Assembly: GCA_018675395.1 (NCBI GenBank) | Contig: JABGYE010000300.1 | Coordinates: 1-6,438 of the forward strand | Origin: EC70 sp018675395 | Lineage (GTDB): Bacteria > Verrucomicrobiota > Verrucomicrobiia > Verrucomicrobiales > DEV007 | Length of the DNA stretch: 6,438 nt | Reading direction: 5' to 3' | Part shown: piece after piece, positions 1-5,759 of the stretch | Layout of the letters: each line of letters opens with the position of its first letter | Numbering within the stretch: position 1 is the stretch's first letter | Notes under the pieces: generated by a model | Database searches by the model: none | What the model was told of the DNA's origin: nothing | What the model saw: only the letters and a program-made list of their open reading frames with translations | Position numbers and translations under genes: made by a program

Positions 1-12
1 AAGTAAAAGGAA

Positions 13-1482
13 ATGATGAAAAAAAATATAAAGCGAAAGATCCTAGCTCCGGCTTGGATGATTGTTTTTACTGTAGCTTTAATTGGTTGTGTTTCTTTTT
101 CAAATGCAGAAACAAAGAGTCGTCATGTCTCTGACGTGTTGACCGAAGAGAGTCCAGATGAAGGTTCTAAAAATCTCCTTGAGAAATTTGGTGATCAGCT
201 GGGAAAATTCCTAGAGAAAGCTGAAGAATTTTGGGTCGATGAACCAGATGATGGAGCTCAAGGAAAAGGGTTTGGTTTAGATCTTGATCTTAATGATCCG
301 CGCATGGCTGACCTTATGCGGTTCTATCAGGCACAATTAGACAAACCGAGGCCCTCTAAAAATGAGAAGGATCACCGGAGTGTTTTTGCAGAATATAAGC
401 CCGTGGTAAAATCCTATGTTCAGAGCACGGCAAAGATCATTGATAGGAAGGACAAGCAGTTATCGCTTGCGACTGTTGTTAGTCATGGAGGTTTACTTGT
501 GACCAAGGCCAGCGAATTGCCTTCTAAAGGTATCTTTTGCGAGCTTTCTGATGGGAGGAGGGCAGAGGCTATAATTTTAAGCACCGATTCTAGGTGGGAT
601 ATTGCTCTGATTAAGGTCGAATTGTTAGGTCTGAAGCCTGTGGATCTAGAGGATGGTAAGCAGGTTGAGCTTGGTACTTTTCTCGCGGCTTCCGGTCTTG
701 ATGAATATCCCATAGCTGTAGGTGTTGCGAGTGTGACTCCCCGTAACTTGTCTGCCAATGAGCGTGGCTTCTTAGGGATTGGTATGGAGAATACGGATCA
801 GGGAGTTAAGGTTAACCGAGTTCAACGTGGTTCAGGTGCCGCTGAGGCAGGTGTAGAGGTTGGAGATATTATCCTAAAGATTGATGGCCAGCCTATTAAT
901 TCTCCAGCAGAGTTGGCAAAATCTGTTTCGGGGCGTAAACCCAAAGACGAGATAAAAATACTCCTTAAGCGAGGAGAGGATGAGAAGGATATGACTGCGA
1001 TGCTAGGTTCGCGTGGCCAATCAGTTCCGCAGTTCAGAGGCCCCGACCCTAGTGCCCAGTTCGGCGGCCCTTTGAGTGAGAACAGGAAAGATTTTCCAAA
1101 CGCATTGCAACATGACCTTACCTTAAGGCCTAATGAGTGCGGGGGACCGTTAATCGATTTGGATGGAAAGTTAGTTGGAGTAAACATAGCCCGTGGAGGT
1201 CGTGTTAAAAGCTACGCAATACCGACAGAGGATCTGAAGGCAGTGATAGCAAAGTTAAATGATCAGCGTAACGGCGCTGCTAATTTGGGGGATTTGGAGA
1301 AGACTTTAACGTCAATTGATGAGAAAAGAGATTTGATTGAGGGCAGCCTCAAAGACATTCGTGAACGGCGGGAGCAGCTTCTCAAAGAATTAGAAGAATT
1401 TGAGGTTAAGCTTCGAGGTATAAAGAAGGAACGCGAAGAAACCCTAAGAGCTATAGAAAAGTCGAAGGCGCCTAAGGACTGA
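13..1482 (+). CDS. Exported PDZ-domain protein with degenerate trypsin-like (HtrA-type) fold and C-terminal coiled coil; probable pseudoprotease
   Basis: The 489-residue protein starts with a basic n-region and a hydrophobic stretch (about 10-25) ending in LIGC, a plausible lipobox with Cys26; a signal peptidase I site after SNA (residue 32) is the alternative. Residues about 125-245 resemble the first part of an HtrA trypsin fold. The His of the TNNHVV motif aligns with Ser167 (TKASEL), while the Asp is kept as Asp196 (WDIALIKV). A PDZ domain (about 251-332, carboxylate loop GFLGI) comes next, and only then the Ser-loop equivalent NECGGPL, with Cys376 in place of Ser. The PDZ therefore sits inside the protease fold rather than after it. 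Residues about 426-484 are charged heptad-like coiled coil. Loss of His and Ser argues against classical serine proteolysis; scaffolding or peptide binding in the periplasm is inferred. Start: TAA at 4-6 closes the frame upstream. ATG codons lie at 13 and 16, and AAAGGAA (6-12) is better spaced for the second, so MKKN may be the true start. Confidence 0.9.
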   Translation: MMKKNIKRKILAPAWMIVFTVALIGCVSFSNAETKSRHVSDVLTEESPDEGSKNLLEKFGDQLGKFLEKAEEFWVDEPDDGAQGKGFGLDLDLNDPRMADLMRFYQAQLDKPRPSKNEKDHRSVFAEYKPVVKSYVQSTAKIIDRKDKQLSLATVVSHGGLLVTKASELPSKGIFCELSDGRRAEAIILSTDSRWDIALIKVELLGLKPVDLEDGKQVELGTFLAASGLDEYPIAVGVASVTPRNLSANERGFLGIGMENTDQGVKVNRVQRGSGAAEAGVEVGDIILKIDGQPINSPAELAKSVSGRKPKDEIKILLKRGEDEKDMTAMLGSRGQSVPQFRGPDPSAQFGGPLSENRKDFPNALQHDLTLRPNECGGPLIDLDGKLVGVNIARGGRVKSYAIPTEDLKAVIAKLNDQRNGAANLGDLEKTLTSIDEKRDLIEGSLKDIRERREQLLKELEEFEVKLRGIKKEREETLRAIEKSKAPKD

Positions 1483-1499
1483 AAGGGAGGCGGACGAGG

Positions 1500-1518
1500 T
1501 TTAATTGATTGAATTAAA
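1500..1518. repeat. Inverted repeat (7-bp arms) after the PDZ gene
   Basis: TTTAATT (1500-1506) and AATTAAA (1512-1518) are perfect inverted arms around a 5-nt loop. The arms are all A/T, so the stem would be weak in RNA. It shares bases 1514-1518 with the next inverted repeat, so the two stems cannot form together. It begins 18 nt after the stop codon of the upstream gene. A protein-binding operator is as plausible as an RNA hairpin, and a chance AT-rich palindrome cannot be excluded. Confidence 0.4.
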
Positions 1519-1534
1519 GGGAATATCCCTTTAA
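1514..1534. repeat. Perfect 8-bp inverted repeat just before the oxidoreductase start
   Basis: TTAAAGGG (1514-1521) pairs perfectly with CCCTTTAA (1527-1534) around the 5-nt loop AATAT. The right arm ends 5 nt before the ATG at 1540. The only SD-like sequence near that ATG (AAAGGG, 1516-1521) lies within the left arm and about 18 nt away, further than usual. No run of T follows, so a standard intrinsic terminator is unlikely. It could be an operator, an attenuating hairpin, or a stem that blocks initiation at 1540 and favours the ATG at 1567. Confidence 0.55.
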
Positions 1535-1539
1535 CGATC

Positions 1540-2604
1540 ATGGTATTAAATCATAATAAATACTCTATGGAAGAATCTCAGAACAGACTCAGATGGGGAA
1601 TCCTTGCGACTGGCAGTATTGCTGCTTCTTTCGTTGAGGGGGTAATGAATTGTAGACTTGGGGAGGTAGTTGCTGTGGGTAGCCGTAGTCAGGAATCTGC
1701 GGACCGTTTTGCTGAACGGTTTGGAGGTATACCTAATAGGCATCCCAGTTATCAGGCTCTCTTAGAAGATGATAGCGTTGATGCTGTTTATATTGCGACT
1801 CCGCACCCTATGCACAAGGAATGGGCAGTTAAGGCAGCTCAAGCTGGAAAGCATATACTATGTGAAAAGCCTATGGGTTTGAATGTTTCTGAGGCTGAAG
1901 AAATTATACAGGAGGCCAAAGACAATGATGTGTTTTTGATGGAGGCCTACATGTACAGGTGCTCAGAACAGACTCTCCAAATCATTAAATTAATTAAAGA
2001 TGGAGCCATTGGTCAGGTAAAGTCGATCGAGGCTTCTTTCTCTTTTGATATAGGAGATAATCCCGATGGCAGGCATCTTAATAAGGCCCTAGCCGGTGGA
2101 GGAATCCTAGACGTTGGGGGTTACCCTATGTCTATGGCTGGACTCATTGCTGGAGTTGCCAATGGAGAGACTTTTTCCGAGCCGAATGAAATAAAAGCAG
2201 TTGGTTTTATTGGGAATACGGGTGTTGATGAATATACAAGCGCTGTAGCCAGTTTTACTGGCGGTATCACTGCCCGTCTTAGTTGTGGTGTGGCTTTGGA
2301 AGAACCGATTAATGTAAGTATTTCCGGTAATGAAGGGAGGATTTTCATTCCGGTTCCTTGGAAACCATCTCCTCAGGGCGGAGAGACTGAGCTGCAATTA
2401 TACAAGAATGGGGTTAGTGAGCCTGAGTTGATTAAGGTAAAAACAGAAAAATATCTGTATGGAGCTGAAGCTGATGCAGTTGCCCAAGGAATTGAGGCAA
2501 AAGAGGCTATTTTTCCAGCTATGAGTTGCGATGACACTTTGGCTCTTATGCGTTCTCTGGATCGTTGGAGGGAGGAAATTGGCCTCCGCTATGACGGTGA
2601 ATGA
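1540..2604 (+). CDS. Gfo/Idh/MocA-family NAD(P)-dependent oxidoreductase
   Basis: This 354-residue protein has the size and layout of the Gfo/Idh/MocA family: an N-terminal Rossmann domain followed by an alpha/beta domain carrying the substrate site. Visible motifs are the dinucleotide loop GILATGSIA (20-28), an Arg after beta-2 (GSRS, 47-50) that would fit NADP, the signature CEKP (108-111) with catalytic Lys110, EAYMYR (135-140), and GGGILDVGGY (186-195), whose Asp191 and Tyr195 occupy usual catalytic positions. The EAYMYR and DVGGY forms recall the NADP-xylose dehydrogenase/dihydrodiol dehydrogenase branch, so oxidation of a sugar or cyclic polyol is likely; the actual substrate is not readable. 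It is cytoplasmic, with no signal peptide. The start is uncertain: the ATG at 1540 lies 5 nt after a hairpin arm and lacks a well-spaced SD, while the ATG at 1567 (Met10) would still leave the Rossmann strand intact. An in-frame TGA at 1510-1512 rules out earlier starts. Confidence 0.92.
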   Translation: MVLNHNKYSMEESQNRLRWGILATGSIAASFVEGVMNCRLGEVVAVGSRSQESADRFAERFGGIPNRHPSYQALLEDDSVDAVYIATPHPMHKEWAVKAAQAGKHILCEKPMGLNVSEAEEIIQEAKDNDVFLMEAYMYRCSEQTLQIIKLIKDGAIGQVKSIEASFSFDIGDNPDGRHLNKALAGGGILDVGGYPMSMAGLIAGVANGETFSEPNEIKAVGFIGNTGVDEYTSAVASFTGGITARLSCGVALEEPINVSISGNEGRIFIPVPWKPSPQGGETELQLYKNGVSEPELIKVKTEKYLYGAEADAVAQGIEAKEAIFPAMSCDDTLALMRSLDRWREEIGLRYDGE

Positions 2605-2646
2605 TTATTTTACCTCAACTGTGGAGATTTGCCGATCCAAATAGGC

Positions 2647-2652
2647 TATACT
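2647..2652 (+). promoter_or_regulatory. Candidate -10 box upstream of the VWA gene
   Basis: TATACT matches five of six bases of the sigma-70 -10 consensus. No convincing -35 lies 16-18 nt upstream; TTGCCG (2629-2634) is only 12 nt away. If used, transcription would begin near 2659, so the transcript would open almost directly with the hairpin at 2659-2681. The 82-nt gap between genes is enough for a separate promoter. Confidence 0.3.
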
Positions 2653-2658
2653 ATGTTA

Positions 2659-2681
2659 AGATAGCTTCAAGGAAGCTATTT
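2659..2681 (+). repeat. Hairpin in the leader of the VWA gene with the Shine-Dalgarno at its loop
   Basis: ATAGCTTC (2661-2668) and GAAGCTAT (2672-2679) are perfect inverted arms with a 3-nt loop AAG. A G-U pair (2660/2680) and an A-U pair (2659/2681) extend the stem to 10 bp. The only SD-like sequence before the ATG at 2687, AAGGAA (2669-2674), occupies the loop and the first bases of the 3' arm, 12 nt from the start. The fold would partly mask the ribosome site. It could regulate initiation, protect the mRNA 5' end, or act in DNA as an operator. Confidence 0.5.
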
Positions 2682-2686
2682 CTCTA

Positions 2687-3754
2687 ATGCAGGAACCTAT
2701 CAGTCTTGATGATGCGGAGCTGGAGGCCAAAGAGGCTGCAGCTAGAGAAGAGTTCTTGCGCTTAAAAAAGCAGGGCAAGTTAGTTTCTGCCATAACAACA
2801 ACAATCGTTCACGCTGTCATTGTATTGGTTTTGTGGTGCATTATTGTTGCTCTTGGCCCGGATGAGATACCACAGATAGTTGCAGTTACGGCGACTAAAG
2901 ATGACACTTACCAGATCGAAAAGCAGGACTTTGCCCGTTCGGTTAAGAGGAAGCCACAGCCGCCTAAGAGCGCTTCCAGGGTTCAGACAATTACTTCGGT
3001 CGCCACTTCGCCCGTTTCTGTTCCCTCCATTGAGGATCCGGTCATTGATCCTTTAGGGATTGGAACCGATTTTGGTAGAGGCTTTGGGCAGGGAAAAGGT
3101 AATGGTGAGGGAGGCGGTGGTCCCTCTTCATTTTTTGGAGGCACTGCAAAGGGTAACCGGGTCGTTTTTGTTGTCGATTTTTCTCAGTCCATGATCAGGG
3201 ATGGGGGTGGGGTCAGACTCCAAATGCTTAAGAAGGAATTAATCAGTTCCATTAGCAAGTTGCCTAAGGGGATGAGTTTCCAGGTCATCTACTATTCGAC
3301 ATCTCCTTGGCTTGGAGGAGAATCTTTATACGAGGCTCCGACAAGATTTGCGGATAAACCCGAGGATAGGATCCCCTGGTCTGAGGCGACCAAAGAGGGT
3401 ATAGCTCGTGCGGTGAATCACATAAAAGCGGCAAAGCCTGAAGGGGCTACGATATGGAAGGAACCGCTTGAGTTGGCATTTGCAATGCGCCCAGTCCCTG
3501 CAGTGGTATGGCTTCTCTCAGATGGCGAAGCTCAGGACGCAGAAGAGGTCGTAGAGAAGATAAAGAAAATCAACTCATCTCGAATACCAATAAACACTAT
3601 TGGGCTTGAGGTCCCTGGGTCTGCATTCAGCTATCTAGTGGACATTGCCCGTCAGACCGGAGGTAAGGCAAGTATCGTTCATAAGGGGAAGCTTTATAGT
3701 GGTCCAGCAGCATTACGTTTTGCTGATGATTTTGATCCGGCAGGGGGTTTTTAG
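2687..3754 (+). CDS. Membrane-anchored von Willebrand factor A (VWA) domain protein with TonB-like N-terminal layout
   Basis: The 355-residue protein has a short, charged, probably helical cytoplasmic N-terminus (about 8-31), one transmembrane helix (about 36-56), a basic and proline-containing linker (about 85-115; KRKPQPP), a glycine-rich stretch (about 124-152), and a VWA domain (about 157-335). The metal-ion-dependent adhesion site looks complete: DFSQS (Asp164, Ser166, Ser168), Thr255 in EGATIW, and Asp279 in LLSDG. The VWA domain should therefore face the periplasm and bind a divalent cation and a protein ligand. An N-terminal anchor followed by an extended Pro/Gly spacer and a folded C-terminal domain is the arrangement of TonB-type proteins, and such VWA proteins in PVC bacteria can lie near ExbB/ExbD-like genes; none is present here, so a link to a proton-driven motor is only a suggestion. 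Start: ATG at 2687 with AAGGAA 12 nt upstream. Confidence 0.88.
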   Translation: MQEPISLDDAELEAKEAAAREEFLRLKKQGKLVSAITTTIVHAVIVLVLWCIIVALGPDEIPQIVAVTATKDDTYQIEKQDFARSVKRKPQPPKSASRVQTITSVATSPVSVPSIEDPVIDPLGIGTDFGRGFGQGKGNGEGGGGPSSFFGGTAKGNRVVFVVDFSQSMIRDGGGVRLQMLKKELISSISKLPKGMSFQVIYYSTSPWLGGESLYEAPTRFADKPEDRIPWSEATKEGIARAVNHIKAAKPEGATIWKEPLELAFAMRPVPAVVWLLSDGEAQDAEEVVEKIKKINSSRIPINTIGLEVPGSAFSYLVDIARQTGGKASIVHKGKLYSGPAALRFADDFDPAGGF

Positions 3755-3783
3755 TCTTTTTTATGTAGACTTGGGAGCTTTTG

Positions 3784-3789
3784 TATAAT
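3784..3789 (+). promoter_or_regulatory. Candidate -10 box upstream of the sulfatase gene
   Basis: TATAAT is a perfect match to the sigma-70 -10 consensus, 30 nt before the sulfatase ATG in a 65-nt intergenic gap. At the right spacing the -35 region (around 3760-3766) is poor, and TTGGGA (3771-3776) is too close. If used, the leader would be about 24 nt, with no SD sequence. AT-rich context raises the chance of a random match. Confidence 0.38.
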
Positions 3790-3819
3790 TAATACCCTTA
3801 AAATTCTTTATAGATTCTT

Positions 3820-5175
3820 ATGATGATTCATTTTTTTAAAGCCCTAGCAATATGGGTAGCACTTCTTGCGCAAGTCATTGGCAACGAAAGACCTAATATC
3901 GTTTTTATAATGGCCGATGATTTGGGGATTGGTGACTTATCATCTCACGGGGCCAAGGACATGAGGACTCCTAATATTGATAAGTTGATGCAGAGTGGTT
4001 GTCGTTTTGATAATGCCTATGCTAACTGCCCAGTATGTTCTCCGACCCGCGCTGCTTTTTTGACTGGCCGGTATCCTGACATGGTTGGTGTTCCTGGAGT
4101 GATTCGAACTCACCGCGCAAATAACTGGGGCTATTTATCTGAGTCTGCAAAGACCATTCCTCAGGTAATGAAGGGGGCAGGTTATCACACGGCGCTCATT
4201 GGTAAGTGGCACTTGGGTCTTGTTGAGCCAAACACGCCCCTCGGTCGCGGTTTTGATTTTTTCAAAGGCTACTTGGGGGACATGATGGATGATTATTATA
4301 ATCATCGAAGGCACGGAGTGAACTATATGTCTGAGGGGAGGAAAAGAATAGAGCCTAAGGGCCATGCCACGGACTTATTTTCTGATTGGGCCATCAATTA
4401 CATTAAAGACAGAAATGCTAAAGAGGATCCTTTCTTCCTTTTCTTGTCTTATAATGCGCCACATACTCCGATCCAGCCTCCCAATGATTGGTACGAGAAG
4501 GTCAAGGAGCGCGAAGAGGGAATTAGTAAGGCAAGAGCGAAACTCGTCGCGTTGATTGAACATATGGATCACGGCATTGGGAAAGTGCTCAAAGCCATAC
4601 CAGAAAAGAGTAACACAATCATCGTCTTTACATCTGATAACGGAGGTCAAGCCAATGTCGGAGCCAGAAATGATCCTTGGAAGGGTGAAAAGCAACAAAT
4701 GTGGGAAGGGGGCTTGCGTGTTCCTACTTGTGTTGTCTGGCCGGACCACATTAAAGCCGGGACAAGCTATCATGGAGTCTCTATGACAATGGATTGGTTG
4801 CCCACATTGGCAGAGGTTGCTGGGGCGGCAATACCTGACGGAATAGAAGGTAAGAGCCTCCTTAGCGGGATTCAGGGCAAGAATGATGAAGTGATAGATT
4901 CTAGAACTTTGATATGGGTAAGAAGAGAGGGTGGAGGGGTGTACCAAGGACAGGATTACTATGCTGTGCGACAAGGTCCTTGGAAACTTCTACAGAACAA
5001 GTCAACGGAGCCGTTCCGATTATACAATCTCACAGAAGATCCAGGCGAGACTAGTCCCGTTGATGGTAACAATAAGGTGCGAAGGGGGTTGGAGCAGATT
5101 TTACGTGAGCATGTACGCAATGCGGGTTTTGTTCCTTGGCAGGGTAGGGTTCCTGATCTTGAAAAGGTAGAGTGA
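3820..5175 (+). CDS. Secreted type I (formylglycine-dependent) sulfatase, arylsulfatase-like
   Basis: This 451-residue enzyme would hydrolyse a sulfate ester, probably on a polysaccharide or glycan, after export. A signal peptide covers about residues 1-21 (cleavage likely after VIG). The mature protein opens with RPNIVFIMADDLG, giving calcium ligands Asp33 and Asp34. CSPTR (73-77) is the sulfatase signature, with Cys73 as the formylglycine precursor and Arg77 as its partner. GKWHLG supplies Lys129 and His131, APH supplies His215, TSDNGG supplies Asp273 and Asn274, and WKGE supplies Lys288. The C-terminal subdomain has the usual GPWKLL and RLYNLTEDPGE segments. All key residues are present, so activity is expected if a formylglycine-generating or anaerobic maturase is encoded elsewhere. 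Substrate and S1 subfamily cannot be read here. Two ATGs are adjacent (3820, 3823) with no visible SD. The neighbouring oxidoreductase could act on released sugars, but it is not contiguous and the link is conjecture. Confidence 0.95.
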   Translation: MMIHFFKALAIWVALLAQVIGNERPNIVFIMADDLGIGDLSSHGAKDMRTPNIDKLMQSGCRFDNAYANCPVCSPTRAAFLTGRYPDMVGVPGVIRTHRANNWGYLSESAKTIPQVMKGAGYHTALIGKWHLGLVEPNTPLGRGFDFFKGYLGDMMDDYYNHRRHGVNYMSEGRKRIEPKGHATDLFSDWAINYIKDRNAKEDPFFLFLSYNAPHTPIQPPNDWYEKVKEREEGISKARAKLVALIEHMDHGIGKVLKAIPEKSNTIIVFTSDNGGQANVGARNDPWKGEKQQMWEGGLRVPTCVVWPDHIKAGTSYHGVSMTMDWLPTLAEVAGAAIPDGIEGKSLLSGIQGKNDEVIDSRTLIWVRREGGGVYQGQDYYAVRQGPWKLLQNKSTEPFRLYNLTEDPGETSPVDGNNKVRRGLEQILREHVRNAGFVPWQGRVPDLEKVE

Positions 5176-5297
5176 AGGGTTATTTCTATGGTTCTATTGG
5201 CGTGTTAAGATTCCAATAAATCTGTACGATTAAACTCGAGCCATGTGAATTCGTTTAATTTCGAACTCGTTCCTGAACAGAAACAATAGTTAGTTTG
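5176..5297. other. Convergent intergenic region with two inverted repeats
   Basis: These 122 nt separate the ends of two converging genes, where termination in both directions is expected. Two imperfectly placed inverted repeats are visible: TATTGG (5195-5200) with CCAATA (5213-5218), loop 12; and ATTAAAC (5229-5235) with GTTTAAT (5253-5259), loop 17, one wobble pair longer. Neither is GC-rich or followed by a T-run in either direction, so I do not call an intrinsic terminator. I see no open reading frame of note or RNA gene here. Confidence 0.4.
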
Positions 5298-5759
5298 TTA
5301 ATCTGAGTCCTGAGAACTGGGGTCAAAAGGACTCCGTTTTGAAATATTGATAATTTCCTCGTCAGTCAAATTTTTATGATCTGAATTCTCGTCATCAAAG
5401 AGGTACGTATAACACATGTAAAGTGCTCCATGTATTAATTGGAGGATAACAAAAAGAGTTAGTGCTCTTGATACCTCGAACCATGAAAAAGCTAAAGGAA
5501 GTAGGGCTAGCATAGACAGGCCCAATTCTACTCGTACCAAATTGAATATTAATTTTTGAAAGTTAGACTTATAATTGGAACTTCTAATCCAAAAATGGGC
5601 ACCGATAAGTACCGACTCCGCAATAAAAAGAGCGATAAATCGGAAAAAATAATCATTAGTATTTCCCGCTATGAGATAAAAAATAGCATAAGTTAAAAGT
5701 GATAAGCAGGCAGCAATTACTGCGCTAACAAATAAGCTTTTAATAGTAATACGATTCAT
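5298..5759 (-). CDS. Four-helix integral membrane protein of unknown function
   Basis: I do not recognise a family for this 153-residue protein. Four hydrophobic segments are clear at about 8-31, 38-58, 71-93 and 97-121, followed by an acidic, hydrophilic tail (about 122-153) containing DDENSDHKN and ending in DSSQDSD-like acidic residues. Positive charges at the N-terminus (NRITIK) and around RSSNYKSNFQK after helix 2 favour both termini in the cytoplasm. The ATG overlaps the TGA of the upstream gene as ATGA, with no SD sequence before it, so translation is probably coupled by ribosome re-initiation. That overlap suggests the two products are made in fixed proportion and may form a membrane complex. 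The DNA is visibly more A/T-rich than the plus-strand genes, as is common for short membrane proteins. Confidence 0.85.
   Translation of the reverse strand: MNRITIKSLFVSAVIAACLSLLTYAIFYLIAGNTNDYFFRFIALFIAESVLIGAHFWIRSSNYKSNFQKLIFNLVRVELGLSMLALLPLAFSWFEVSRALTLFVILQLIHGALYMCYTYLFDDENSDHKNLTDEEIINISKRSPFDPSSQDSD

Noticed and set aside
822..1187. 121-codon open frame on the minus strand within the PDZ gene
   Set aside because: Antisense to a clear PDZ and CGGPL coding region; the translation is rich in Ser and Pro with no domain, typical of a shadow frame.
13..1482. Naming the first gene degP, degQ or htrA
   Set aside because: The PDZ lies inside the fold and the catalytic His and Ser are replaced, so a DegP-type name would mislead.
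1484..1533. SD-like AAGGGAGG followed by a TTG-started frame of nine codons (1505 to the TAA at 1532-1534)
   Set aside because: The spacing is long, the start codon is rare, and the frame overlaps the palindromes; a leader peptide cannot be supported from this alone.
2107..2397. Two overlapping minus-strand open frames within the oxidoreductase gene
   Set aside because: Both lie opposite conserved Gfo/Idh/MocA sequence and have no domain features.
3741..3765. GGGGG followed by T-runs at the end of the VWA gene, resembling an intrinsic terminator
   Set aside because: No GC-rich inverted repeat precedes the T-rich stretch, so there is no stem to form a terminator.
4375..4974. 199-codon open frame on the minus strand within the sulfatase gene
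   Set aside because: It lies antisense to a strongly supported sulfatase with all catalytic motifs, and its translation shows no recognisable domain or export signal.
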